DNA of 64,000 bases from Halorussus rarus (lineage in GTDB: Archaea > Halobacteriota > Halobacteria > Halobacteriales > Haladaptataceae), in NCBI RefSeq assembly GCF_003369835.1, contig NZ_QPMJ01000002.1, positions 1,240,001 to 1,304,000 of the forward strand, in the 5' to 3' direction. Both the position numbers and the translations under genes were made by a program. Below are positions 35,483 through 44,351 of the stretch, piece after piece. The first letter of the stretch is position 1. Each line of letters begins with the position of its first letter. The notes below the pieces were generated by a model. It made no database searches. It saw only the letters and a program-made list of their open reading frames with translations, and had not been told where the DNA came from.

Positions 35483-37051
35483 TCACTCCTCGTCGATTCG
35501 CTCCTCGCCCGAGAGGTCCCGCCGGAGCGCCGCCCGGTCGAGTTCGCCGGTCGAGCGGCGCGGGAGCGACTCGACCCGGTTCAGCTCCCGGACCGCCACG
35601 TCGTCGGGCAGTTCCGCGGCGAGGGCGTCCCGGAGGTCGCCCGGGTCGGCGTCGCCGACGAACGCCGCGAGCGCGCCCTCGGCGTCGGGGACCACGCCGA
35701 CCGCAGTCACGCCCTCGCACGACTCCAGCGCGCGCTCGGCCCGCCGGGGGTGGACCCGGGCCGACGCCGACTCGAACCCCTCGCGCGCCGGCCCGAGGAG
35801 GTAGTAGTCCCCGCCCTCGCGGACGGCGAGGTCGCCGGTCGGCACCCACTCCGGGAAGGGCTCGCCGCCGGCGTCTGCGTTGTCGCCGCTGTCACTGCCC
35901 TCGCCGTCCGCGTCCCCCTGCACGTACCCCCGGGGCGTCACCGGTCCGCGGAACCGGAGCTCGCCGACCTCGCCGTCGTCGACCGGGTCGCCGCCCTCGT
36001 CGGCGAGGCGGACCTCGCAGTCCGGGAACGGCCGGCCGACGCGGTCCGGGTCGCTCGTACGGTCACCACTGTTCCCGCCCGCCGGCGGACAGTAGAGGTT
36101 GTTCGGGCCGGTCTCGACCCGGCCGTAGGTCCGGACCACTGGCGCCTTCCGGGCCAGCGCCTCGCGGACGTCGGCGGGCAGCGCCGACCGCGTGCCGACC
36201 CAGTCGACGCTCCCGAAGTCGGTCGCGCCGAACGCCTCGCTCTCGACCAGCTCGCGGTACTCGGTCCCCCCGGCGAAGAGGGCGGTCGCGCCCTCCTCGG
36301 CCACCGCGTCGAGCGCGCCCTCCGGGTCGAACGCCCGGAGGACGACGACCCGGCCGCCGACGTAGAGCAGCGGGAGGGCGAGCCGGAGGAGCCCGTCGGC
36401 GTCCGAGAGCGGCAGCGTCGCGGGCGCGCAGTCGGTCCGGCCGAGCCCCCACGCCGCAGCCGCCGTGACGCAGTTCCACTCGACCGTCCGCGCCGGGAGG
36501 TCGACCACGCGCGGCGCGGTCGTCGGGTCCTCGTTCAGCGACTCGCCGCGCCGGTTCGCGCCCGGCTCCTCGCCGACCGCCGGCCGGTCGGCCTCGCTCT
36601 TCGCGTGGAGGTACGCCAGCGAGTCCTCGGGGCCGGGGTCGACGCGGTCGTACGACTCGCCGTCGTGCCGGCCCAGCTCCTCGAAGGTGTGGGTCAGGTC
36701 GTCGGGCAGTTCCCGGACCAGGTCGCGCTGGGCCGCCTCGTGGACGACCGCGGCGGGGTCGACGATCGCCAGCGGCTCCTCGACGGTCGCCGGCGTGAGC
36801 CGGTACGACACCGGGGCGAACACCGCCCCGAGCCGCCGCGCCGCGAAGAACAGCGCCAGCGTCTCGACCCGGTTGCGCGAGAGCACGGCCACCGGGTCGC
36901 CCGGCCCGACGCCGAGCGCGGCGAGCCGGCGGGCCATCGCGTCGGCCTCGGACTCGAGGTCGGCGTAACTGACCCGCCGGTCGGCGCTCGCGTCGACGAT
37001 CGCGGTTCGGTCCCCCCAGAGCGCGGCCCGGCGTTCGAGCGAGAGCGTCAT
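35483..37051 (-). CDS. Degenerate AMP-forming ligase (acyl-CoA synthetase-like)
   Basis: This 522-residue protein has the ANL-superfamily layout: VSYADLESEADAMARRLAALGVGPGDPVAVLSRN, LALFFAARRLGAVFAPVSYRL, and late TGDLAVREGGDYYLLGPAREGFESASARVHPRRAERAL. Two key elements are lost. The P-loop (TSGTTGxPK) is replaced by LAYLHAKSEADRPAVGEEPG, and the A10 catalytic Lys is Glu (RRSTGELDRAALR). It may have lost adenylation or act only in binding. Start at 37051 (MTLSLERRAAL) suits the family. A degenerate hydrolase gene lies nearby. Confidence 0.8.
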   Translation of the reverse strand: MTLSLERRAALWGDRTAIVDASADRRVSYADLESEADAMARRLAALGVGPGDPVAVLSRNRVETLALFFAARRLGAVFAPVSYRLTPATVEEPLAIVDPAAVVHEAAQRDLVRELPDDLTHTFEELGRHDGESYDRVDPGPEDSLAYLHAKSEADRPAVGEEPGANRRGESLNEDPTTAPRVVDLPARTVEWNCVTAAAAWGLGRTDCAPATLPLSDADGLLRLALPLLYVGGRVVVLRAFDPEGALDAVAEEGATALFAGGTEYRELVESEAFGATDFGSVDWVGTRSALPADVREALARKAPVVRTYGRVETGPNNLYCPPAGGNSGDRTSDPDRVGRPFPDCEVRLADEGGDPVDDGEVGELRFRGPVTPRGYVQGDADGEGSDSGDNADAGGEPFPEWVPTGDLAVREGGDYYLLGPAREGFESASARVHPRRAERALESCEGVTAVGVVPDAEGALAAFVGDADPGDLRDALAAELPDDVAVRELNRVESLPRRSTGELDRAALRRDLSGEERIDEE

Positions 37052-37250
37052 GGCGGGAGGTTCGGCGTCAGCGGACGTAGGCGTTGTTGCGGCGGAGGCG
37101 ACCGGAGCGTCGCGACGCGCCGCGAGGGAAGCCACCTCGTTCGTCCGGGCGTGGCGGCGGTTCTAGACACCTAGAGCTGTCGTTTCGGCGTCCAGTTTCC
37201 GTACTAAGCGTCCACCTCCATCGCGCTACCGCGCCGAGAAGTAAACCGTG

Positions 37251-37583
37251 ATGAAAGAGAACGACCGCATCGCAGATCGCATCGCCATCGCAGTGGTCCT
37301 GCTCGGACTCGCACTCGCGAGTGCCGGGGCCGGGACGTTCGGTCCGACCGCGGCACAGCCACAGACCGGCGTCGGCCAGCCGGGCGGGAGCCTCGTCGAC
37401 GGGACGCGGTTCGACTTCCCGATTAACAACGTCACCGCGGGCGTCGGCGCCACGCTGTCGGCGTTCGCCTTCCCAATCGACAACGCGACCCTCGTCGCGG
37501 GGGCCGGCGGAAGCGCGTCCGACCTGTCGTCGGCACGAGGCGCAGTTCCGCTCGCGCCCGGCCAGGACATGGACCCGTACTGA
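37251..37583 (+). CDS. Hypothetical small exported protein
   Basis: This 110-residue protein begins MKENDRIADRIAIAVVLLGLALASAGAG, an apparent signal peptide or membrane anchor, followed by a Gly/Ala-rich region with two similar segments, TRFDFPINNVTAGVGATL and SAFAFPIDNATLVAGAG. That internal repeat suggests a small beta-structured unit. No family is recognised. The next ORF begins six bases after the stop. Confidence 0.5.
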   Translation: MKENDRIADRIAIAVVLLGLALASAGAGTFGPTAAQPQTGVGQPGGSLVDGTRFDFPINNVTAGVGATLSAFAFPIDNATLVAGAGGSASDLSSARGAVPLAPGQDMDPY

Positions 37584-37589
37584 CGAACC

Positions 37590-37781
37590 ATGACGGGAGA
37601 CCGAACAACCAGGGAGTCACTGCACGCGCGGAACCGAGCACCGGCTGTCGGGGTACCGTTTCCGACGGGAGCCGGCGGGTCGAGCGCGACGAGAGAGCGG
37701 GTGAAACTCGGGGGCGTAGTGATCGTCCTCGTCGGGGAACTTCTCGCCGCACTCGTCGTCCTCGCGGTCGTACTGGGATAG
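37590..37781 (+). CDS. Hypothetical small protein with C-terminal membrane helix
   Basis: This 63-residue ORF has a basic N-terminal half and one hydrophobic helix near the end (LGGVVIVLVGELLAALVVLAVVLG), so it would be tail-anchored. It follows the previous small ORF by six bases and may be co-transcribed. Coding potential is weak. Confidence 0.35.
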   Translation: MTGDRTTRESLHARNRAPAVGVPFPTGAGGSSATRERVKLGGVVIVLVGELLAALVVLAVVLG

Positions 37782-37824
37782 CTCCCGGGACGGCGCGTTC
37801 GACCGCAGAAGCGCCGGCGCCGGG

Positions 37825-38628
37825 TCAGTCGTCGGCGTGGTCGGTCAGGAACCCGACGACAGCGTCGTTGACCGCCTTCGAGCGCTCGACGTAGAAGAGG
37901 TGTTCGCCGGGGAATCGCCGGAATTCGCCCTTCGGGAGGCCGTCGGCCAGCAGGCGGCCGTTCTCGACCGGGACCACCCGGTCGTCCTCGCCGTGGCACA
38001 CGAGCGCCGGGACCGTGATCTCGTAGAGGCTGTCGCCGACGTCGAAGTCGGCCATCGCGTCGAGGTGGCCGCGCTGGGCCGCCGGGTCGGCGTCCTCCTC
38101 GCGCCGCCACGCCACTATCCGGTCGACCAAATCGTCGGTCTCCAGCAGTTCCTCGCCGGCGACCGGGTCGAGCGAGCGCCGGAGCGAGTCGGGGTCGTCG
38201 GGGCTCGCCAGCAGGCGGTCCCGGACGTCGTCGGGAACCGCCGTCGCCCGCGGACCGCCCGGCGACGTCCCGAGCAGCGTCAGCGTCCGGGCGCGCGAGA
38301 AGTCGAGCGCGTACCGCAGCGCGACCATCCCGCCCAGTCCCGCGCCGACCAGGTGGGCCTTGCGCGCGCCGCGGTCGGCCAGAACGGCGTCGACGTCGGC
38401 CGCCATCTCGGCGACGGCGTAGGAGCCCGGGGCGTCGGAGTCGCCGGTGCCCCGGGTGCTCGGAATCAGCACCTCGAAGGGGCCCGCCAGCGCGGGGAAC
38501 TGCCAGCTCCACTGCCAGGCGCCGTAGCCAGCGTCGGCCAGCAGCACGACCGGCGCGTCGGCGGTCGACCCGCCGTCGCCGCCGACCTCGTAGTGGATGG
38601 CGACGCCGTCAGAGTCCGCGAGAGGCAT
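37825..38628 (-). CDS. Alpha/beta-hydrolase fold protein lacking the nucleophile
   Basis: This 267-residue protein has the alpha/beta hydrolase fold: DAPVVLLADAGYGAWQWSWQFPAL, then KAHLVGAGLGGMVALRYALD at the nucleophile elbow, CHGEDDRVVP with the acid, and GEHLFYVER with the His. The elbow reads GAGLGG, where GHSLGG is usual, so the nucleophilic Ser is Gly. Hydrolase activity by the normal mechanism is unlikely. Two small ORFs on the other strand separate it from the degenerate AMP-ligase. Confidence 0.83.
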   Translation of the reverse strand: MPLADSDGVAIHYEVGGDGGSTADAPVVLLADAGYGAWQWSWQFPALAGPFEVLIPSTRGTGDSDAPGSYAVAEMAADVDAVLADRGARKAHLVGAGLGGMVALRYALDFSRARTLTLLGTSPGGPRATAVPDDVRDRLLASPDDPDSLRRSLDPVAGEELLETDDLVDRIVAWRREEDADPAAQRGHLDAMADFDVGDSLYEITVPALVCHGEDDRVVPVENGRLLADGLPKGEFRRFPGEHLFYVERSKAVNDAVVGFLTDHADD

Positions 38629-38713
38629 GGTCGGGGGTTCGCGGTCGGGGCGTTTCAGTGGTTCGTTCCCGCCGCGGTGCGCGAGTCAAAGTCGGGGCGG
38701 TCCCAATCCGGCG

Positions 38714-39631
38714 TCACAGTTCCTCGACGTCGACTGCGTCGAACGACTCGTCGACGACGACGCGGAGTCGGTCGCCCCCGGCCTCGACGGTCACGGCGAC
38801 CCGCCAGGGGTCCGCGCCGAGGAGTTCGGTGTTGTTGTCCGACGAGACGAACTCCAGGTCCCAGACGTACTCGGCCGAGAGGTCGAGGCCGCGCTCGTAG
38901 CAGAACGACACCACCGCGGGGTGGTCGAGCAGGTGCTCGCCGACCCGGGTGTAGTGGAACGATCCGCAGCGGTCGCACTCCCGGCGGACCAGCACCTCGT
39001 TGGCGGCGTCGTCGGCGTACCGGTGGTCCTCGTCGGGGTCGAGCAGTCGGATGTCCATCCGGCCCGAGCAGAACTGGCAGATGGCGTTCGACAGCGACGA
39101 GAGGTAGTCCCGCACGCGCCGGTCGACGACCCGGAGGGTCGCGGCCCGCGAGTCGGGGTCGATGCTGCTCGGCGGCAGGTGGCAGTGGTAGTAGCTGCTC
39201 TCGCAGTCGGGACACTCGATTCGGAACACCAGGTCGCGGTACTCGGCCTCGAGCCGGGCGTCGCAGGCGTGGCAGTCGGAGTCGAGTTCGAAGGGCTCGA
39301 CCCGGAGGCTCTCGGTGAACGTCCCGGCCCGGAGCGTCCGGTACACCCGGACCCCGGGGAACCGGAGGCGGTAGCCCGCCGGCCCGTCGGGCCGTTCGAC
39401 CTTCTCGACGAAGTGGCCGACCAGCTCGCCGAGGTGGTAGTTGAACCGGCCGCTCCCCGCCACGTCGGCCCGCTCGCGCAGCTCCGAGAACGAGAGCGGC
39501 GTCACCTCCCCGGGCTCGGCGGCGTCACCGAGCGCGCGGAGTATCGCGAGCCGGGTCTCGTCGCCGAGCAGGGTGAACGCGTCGTCGGCGTCGAGTTCTG
39601 AGTCGGTCCTGACGTCCAGTTCCTCGGACAT
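38714..39631 (-). CDS. Winged-helix regulator with zinc-ribbon C-terminal region
   Basis: This 305-residue protein has an ArsR-like winged helix at residues 10-85 (DDAFTLLGDETRLAILRALGDAAEPG, then GRFNYHLGELVGHFVEK). The rest has Cys pairs that suggest zinc ribbons: CHACDARL with CPDCESSYYHCH, and CQFCSG with CDRCGSFHY. Similar haloarchaeal proteins are annotated as helix-turn-helix with unknown C-terminal domains. The start at 39631 (MSEELDVRTD) is preferred to 39694. Confidence 0.82.
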   Translation of the reverse strand: MSEELDVRTDSELDADDAFTLLGDETRLAILRALGDAAEPGEVTPLSFSELRERADVAGSGRFNYHLGELVGHFVEKVERPDGPAGYRLRFPGVRVYRTLRAGTFTESLRVEPFELDSDCHACDARLEAEYRDLVFRIECPDCESSYYHCHLPPSSIDPDSRAATLRVVDRRVRDYLSSLSNAICQFCSGRMDIRLLDPDEDHRYADDAANEVLVRRECDRCGSFHYTRVGEHLLDHPAVVSFCYERGLDLSAEYVWDLEFVSSDNNTELLGADPWRVAVTVEAGGDRLRVVVDESFDAVDVEEL

Positions 39632-39774
39632 GGTCGCTGTCCCGACCCACGCAGTCGTCCGCCAAACCTCTTCGGGAACCGCGGAGCGGAGCACCGCGAG
39701 ACGGGTCTTCGACTGACCGCGCGGGAACTCGCGGAGACGGACACTTTTTATCGGCCCTGCGACAATCCGACCGC

Positions 39775-40938
39775 ATGAAGGCCATCAAGGACAGCGTCCA
39801 CGACCACGTCCCCGTCTGTGACCTCGCGGCGGACCTGCTCGACACCCCCGAGCTTCAGCGGCTCCGCCACATCAAGCAGCTCAGCACGGTCCGGCTGGTC
39901 TACCCCTCCGCGAACCACACCCGGTTCGAGCACAGCCTCGGGGTCTACCACCTCGCCCGCGAGGCGTGCTCGCAGTTCGACGTCGACGCCGACCGCGCGA
40001 AGGCGGTCAGGGCCGCCGCGCTGCTCCACGACGCGGGCCACGGCCCCTACGGCCACCAGACCGAGGGCATCATCGAGCGCCGGCTCGGCCGGCACCACGA
40101 CGAGGTCGGCGACCTGCTCGGGGCGGGCCGGCTCGCCGAGGTGCTGGAATCACACGACCTCGACCCGGCCGAGGTCGCCGACCTGGTGGCGGGCGAGGGC
40201 CGGCTCGGCCAGCTGGTCGCGGGCGAGCTCGACGTCGACCGGATGGACTACCTGGTCCGGGACGCCCACCACACCGGCGTCCCCTACGGCACCATCGACC
40301 ACTCCCGGCTGCTGGCGGCGCTCCGGTTCCGCGACGACCGCCTCGTCCTCTCGGAGGGCAACGTCCAGACAGCCGAGGGGACGCTGGTCGCCCGGGCGCT
40401 GATGAACGCGACCGTCTACCGCCACCACGTCTCGCGCATCGCGGGCGCCATGCTCGAGCGCGCGGGCGAGCGCCTGCTCGACTCGACCGACCTCACCGCC
40501 GAGGCGTTCGCCCGGATGACCGATGACCGGCTGCTCGGCGCGCTCCGTGACTGTCCGGCCACCGCCGACGCCGCCCGCCGGCTCGAACAGCGCGACCTCT
40601 ACAAGCGGGCGGTCTGGGCCAAGCTCGACGCGGTGCCCGACGACGCGGTCAGCGCCGACCGCGAGGCGGTCCGGGAGTTCGAGCGCGAGATCGCAGACGC
40701 GGCCGACGTGGCGCCCGAGTCGGTGCTGGTCGACACCCCCGGCGAGCCGAGCATGCCCGAGACCTCGACTCGCGTGGTGGTGGACGGCGAGGTCCGGCGG
40801 CTCGCCGACGAGTCGCCGCTGGTCGAGGGGCTGCGGGCGGCGGGCCGCGCCCAGTGGCGGCTCGGGGTGTACGCGCCCGAGCAGAAGGTCCCCGAGGTCG
40901 GCGCGGCGGCCGAGCGGGTGCTGGGTATCGAGGGCTGA
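39775..40938 (+). CDS. HD-domain phosphohydrolase (dGTPase/SAMHD1-like)
   Basis: This 387-residue protein has the HD superfamily metal site: HTRFEHSLGVYHLAREA, RAAALLHDAGHGPYGHQTE, and ELDVDRMDYLVRDAHHTGVPYG. The layout (IKDSVHDHVPVCDLAADLLDTPELQRLRHIKQL at the start) matches SAMHD1/YdhJ-type proteins that hydrolyse dNTPs or nucleic acid ends. CTTTTTATC at 39746-39754 is a strong TATA element. It diverges from the wHTH regulator, leaving a 143-base shared region. Confidence 0.9.
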   Translation: MKAIKDSVHDHVPVCDLAADLLDTPELQRLRHIKQLSTVRLVYPSANHTRFEHSLGVYHLAREACSQFDVDADRAKAVRAAALLHDAGHGPYGHQTEGIIERRLGRHHDEVGDLLGAGRLAEVLESHDLDPAEVADLVAGEGRLGQLVAGELDVDRMDYLVRDAHHTGVPYGTIDHSRLLAALRFRDDRLVLSEGNVQTAEGTLVARALMNATVYRHHVSRIAGAMLERAGERLLDSTDLTAEAFARMTDDRLLGALRDCPATADAARRLEQRDLYKRAVWAKLDAVPDDAVSADREAVREFEREIADAADVAPESVLVDTPGEPSMPETSTRVVVDGEVRRLADESPLVEGLRAAGRAQWRLGVYAPEQKVPEVGAAAERVLGIEG

Positions 40939-40940
40939 CC

Positions 40941-41795
40941 CTACCGCCGCGGCGGTCCGTACCGCCGCTGCTGGGACTGCTGGCCTGTCTGCGCCTGCTG
41001 GTTCTGGGATTGTTGGCCCCGGGGCTGCTGGTGGTATTGCTCCTGTCCGGCCTGCGCCCGTCGGTTCTGCGGCTGCTGGCCCTGCGCCTGCTGCCCCTGT
41101 GACTGCGGGCGGTACTGCGACGGAGCCCCGCCCTGGGACTGCTGGCCTCGAATCGACGCGCCGGGGCTCTCGGGAATCCGCTCGGGCTCGACGGTCTGGA
41201 GGTGCGACTGCAGGAAGTACAGCTGCTTGTCCACCTCCCGCGAGAGCTCGGTGTACAGGTCGGCGGTGTCCTCGTCGCCCTCCTCGACCGCGCGCTCGAT
41301 CTCGCGCCGGAGGTTGTTGGCGTGGACGCCGACGCGCTCGACCAGCGCGGCGACGTACTCCGGCCCGGTGACCGCGTCCGCCGGAATCTCGGGGATGCGG
41401 CTGTTCGCGGCGGCCATCCGGACGGTGCCGGACGCCTCGCCGCCCAGCGCGGTCGTGCGCTCGGCGATGATGTCGGCGTGCTCCTCGAGGGTCTCGGCGA
41501 CCTCGTCGAACAGCAGGTGGAGCTGGTAGAAGTTCATCCCCTTGACGTTCCAGTGGGCGAACTTGGCCTGGGTCATCAGGTCCGTGGTGTCGGCGAGGCT
41601 CTGGTCGAGCATCCCGACGACGGCCCGACGGGTCTCGTCCGGGAGGCCCACCGCGGTCCGGTACGTCCGCGGCGGTCGCCGGGCGTTGCCCCGCGACGCG
41701 CCGCTCTGCCGGGCGGACTGGCCCTGCTGGCTCCCCTGCTGGGACTGTCCACGTTCCTGTCGCTGTCCGGTCGGCGGTCGTCGTTGCGTGCTCAC
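40941..41795 (-). CDS. dps: Dps-family ferritin with glutamine-rich tails
   Basis: This 284-residue protein has a Dps core at about residues 46-205: LDQSLADTTDLMTQAKFAHWNVKGMNFYQLHLLFDEVAETLEEHADIIAERTTALGG with the ferroxidase His, Asp and Glu. Unusually, it is flanked by low-complexity tails rich in Gln, Arg, Gly and Ser (QSQQGSQQGQSARQSG at the front, QSQGQQAQGQQPQNRR and similar repeats at the back). Normal haloarchaeal Dps is about 180 residues. The GTG start has a GGGGGAG Shine-Dalgarno sequence. It protects DNA from oxidative damage by sequestering iron. Confidence 0.9.
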   Translation of the reverse strand: MSTQRRPPTGQRQERGQSQQGSQQGQSARQSGASRGNARRPPRTYRTAVGLPDETRRAVVGMLDQSLADTTDLMTQAKFAHWNVKGMNFYQLHLLFDEVAETLEEHADIIAERTTALGGEASGTVRMAAANSRIPEIPADAVTGPEYVAALVERVGVHANNLRREIERAVEEGDEDTADLYTELSREVDKQLYFLQSHLQTVEPERIPESPGASIRGQQSQGGAPSQYRPQSQGQQAQGQQPQNRRAQAGQEQYHQQPRGQQSQNQQAQTGQQSQQRRYGPPRR

Positions 41796-41941
41796 GTGTT
41801 CTCCCCCGTTCCGGGGACGACGACGCGCCGGAAGAAGGTTCGGGCGACCTGCAAGGGCGCCGAGAGGAACGTCCGCGAAGGTCGTAGACGAGCGGCCGCT
41901 CGGGCGACGAGGTTTTGGCGCACCCGACCCTGAAGGAGTGC

Positions 41942-43171
41942 ATGGGGGGCCGGGCGAGCGCCTACGCGAGCGAGCTCCGGCGGGTCGTCCGGGAGACGCT
42001 CCGCGAAGTTCACGACGAGAACATCACGTTCATGGCGGGCAGCATCGCCTACCACGCGTTCGTCTCGCTGCTGCCGCTGTTGCTGCTCGCGCTCGTCGTC
42101 CTGTCGATCGTCGACAGCGCGGCGTTCACGGCAGCGCTGGCCGGGGTCACCGAACCGTTCCTCACGCCGTACGCCCGCGAACTGGTGGTCGGCTCGCTCG
42201 ACGTCGCCACCGCCCAGACCGGCGTGTCGGTGGTCGGCGCGGCGACGCTCCTCTGGGGGATGTCGAAGATATTCCGCGGGCTCGACGTGGCGTTCTCCGA
42301 GATATACGGCACGAAGTCGAACAAGCCCCTGCTCGCCCAGTTCGAGAACGCCGTCGTCGTCTTCACCGCGCTCGGCGTCGCCACCGTCGTCTTCCTCGCC
42401 GCCGCCGCGGTGGTCGCGCTGGTCCCGACCCTGCCGTACCGGGACGTGCTCAACCCGCTGTTCCTCGTCGTCGGCCTCACGGTCGCGTTCTTCCCGGTCT
42501 ACTACGTCTTCCCCGACGCGGACGTGACCCCGGCGGAGGTGCTCCCCGGCGCGGTCTTCGCGGCGGTCGGGTGGGGCGTGCTGGAGGCGGCGTTCCAGGC
42601 GTACGTGACCCTCGCCGGGCGCTACGAGGCCGTCTACGGCGCCCTCGGGAGCGCGTTCATCCTGCTCATCTGGCTCTACTTCGGCGGTCTGGTCCTGCTG
42701 GTCGGCGCGGTGCTCAACGCGGTCCTCGCGGGGCGGACCGGCGACGAGCACGCGCTCGGCGTCACCGACGACGTCAGCGCCGACCCGCCGCGGTCTGACC
42801 CGCCGAGCGCCGACGTCCCGCCTGCTGGCGCGTCGAACGCCGACGCGCGACCGACGGCCGAGGACCGGCGCCCGCCGTCGGTTGGACGCCTTCGGACCGC
42901 CCGGGGTCGGGACGAGTCCTGTGGCGCCGGGGCCAGCGTCGGCCGCGTCGGCGACGCCGGCGCGGACCTCCGGCGGGCCGACCGGCAACTCGACGCCGAC
43001 ACCGAGTCCCTCCGGGAGACGGTCGCGCAACTCGAAGCCGAGAACGACCGGCTCGTGGAGGAGAACGACCGACTGCGGCGGCGGAACGACGCGCTGGCGC
43101 TGCGGCTCCGACGTCAGCGCCGGTCGGTCTGGGCGCGGACGAAGCGGTGGCTGTTCCGAGACCGGGAGTAG
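41942..43171 (+). CDS. YihY/BrkB-family membrane protein with C-terminal coiled coil
   Basis: This 409-residue protein resembles the BrkB paralogue at 14.9-16.1 kb: EVHDENITFMAGSIAYHAFVSLLPLLLLAL, LLWGMSKIFRGLDVAFSEIYGTK, and VFPDADVTPAEVLPGAVFAAVGW. After six helices a Pro/Asp-rich linker leads to a leucine-zipper-like coiled coil (LRETVAQLEAENDRLVEENDRLRRRNDALALRLRRQ) and a basic end. The ATG at 41942 follows GGTTTTGG by about 29 bases. It diverges from dps. Confidence 0.85.
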   Translation: MGGRASAYASELRRVVRETLREVHDENITFMAGSIAYHAFVSLLPLLLLALVVLSIVDSAAFTAALAGVTEPFLTPYARELVVGSLDVATAQTGVSVVGAATLLWGMSKIFRGLDVAFSEIYGTKSNKPLLAQFENAVVVFTALGVATVVFLAAAAVVALVPTLPYRDVLNPLFLVVGLTVAFFPVYYVFPDADVTPAEVLPGAVFAAVGWGVLEAAFQAYVTLAGRYEAVYGALGSAFILLIWLYFGGLVLLVGAVLNAVLAGRTGDEHALGVTDDVSADPPRSDPPSADVPPAGASNADARPTAEDRRPPSVGRLRTARGRDESCGAGASVGRVGDAGADLRRADRQLDADTESLRETVAQLEAENDRLVEENDRLRRRNDALALRLRRQRRSVWARTKRWLFRDRE

Positions 43172-43278
43172 TCGCGAGGAGCGGCGGAGAACTGCGAGGA
43201 TTCACGGCCCGAAACGAGGTTGGCGTGGCTCGATTCGACCGGGAGGGTCGACGCGACGACGTGCGAGGATACTCGCTC

Positions 43279-44277
43279 TCAGTCCGAGACCAGTTCGTCG
43301 ACCGCGCCGTTGATGTCCTCGATCTGGTCGGTCTGGTCGTCGATCTCGCCGGCGATGTCGCGGGTCTGGTCCGCGATGTCGTCGGCGTTCGCCGCGGTCT
43401 GGTCGACCATGCTGGCGACCTCCTCGGTGCTGGCGGCCTGCTGGTCGGTCGCGGTCGCGACCTCCTCGACGCCCTGGGTGACCTCCTGGACCGCGTCGGC
43501 GATGTCGTCGAAGTGGTCGAGCGTGCCGTCGACCGTGTCGATGCCCTCGTCGATGCGGGCGTTGCTCTCGGTCAGGCTCTCGACCGCGTTCTCGGTGTCG
43601 GTCTGTATCCGGTCGATCTCCGACTCGATCTCGCCGGCCCGGGACCGCGACTCCTCGGCGAGCGACTTTATCTCCTCGGCGACCACGGCGAACCCGTCGC
43701 CAGCGTCGCCGGCGCGGGCGGCCTCGATGTTGGCGTTGAGCGCCAGCAGGTTGGTCTGCTCGGCGATGTCGTCGATGACCTCGACCACCTCGTCTATCTG
43801 CTCGACGCTCTCGCGGATAGTCCGGACGTCCGTCGCGACGCTCTCGGCCGCCTCGCGGATGCCCTCCATCGTCTCGACCGCGTCGGCGGCCGACTCCTGG
43901 CCGTCCTCGGCCCGCTTGCGGGCCTGCTTGGCGCCGGACGCGACCTCCTCGGTCGAGGAGGCGATCTCCTCGACCGCGGCGCTGAGGCTCGACACCTCCT
44001 CGGAGACCTGCGACATCCCCTGGGACTGCTCGAGCGCGAGGTCCGTGATCTCGTGGGTCCGGGACGCGATCTCCTCCGAAGACTCCTGGAGTTCGGACAG
44101 CGACGTCTGGATCTCGCTGGCGGCTGTGTCGTCGTACCCCGCGTTCTCGTCGATGTCCTGTTCCACGTCGGCGTCGAGGTCCGCTTCGCCGTCTACCTCG
44201 GCGATCGGTTCCTCGCTCCTGCGCGTTGCATTCGCGTCGTCGCCGTCGCCCGGTCGAATCTGTTCGGATTTTCTCAT
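43279..44277 (-). CDS. htr: Soluble methyl-accepting chemotaxis-type transducer
   Basis: This 332-residue protein is almost all signalling coiled coil. It has the conserved hairpin tip EQTNLLALNANIEAARAGDAGDGFAVVAEEIKSLAEES that binds CheA and CheW, and methylation-type heptads on both sides. There is no transmembrane segment, HAMP or recognised sensor domain; residues 1-50 are short and acidic. It is a cytosolic transducer, and no che genes are nearby. TGTTTTTGTT (minus sense, about 44301-44310) is its TATA element. Confidence 0.9.
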   Translation of the reverse strand: MRKSEQIRPGDGDDANATRRSEEPIAEVDGEADLDADVEQDIDENAGYDDTAASEIQTSLSELQESSEEIASRTHEITDLALEQSQGMSQVSEEVSSLSAAVEEIASSTEEVASGAKQARKRAEDGQESAADAVETMEGIREAAESVATDVRTIRESVEQIDEVVEVIDDIAEQTNLLALNANIEAARAGDAGDGFAVVAEEIKSLAEESRSRAGEIESEIDRIQTDTENAVESLTESNARIDEGIDTVDGTLDHFDDIADAVQEVTQGVEEVATATDQQAASTEEVASMVDQTAANADDIADQTRDIAGEIDDQTDQIEDINGAVDELVSD

Positions 44278-44351
44278 GCGAAACCGGATTCACCCCGGAA
44301 CAAAAACATCGGTACCAAACTGGTAAGGTAACCGGCCGCGCGTTCGACCGA

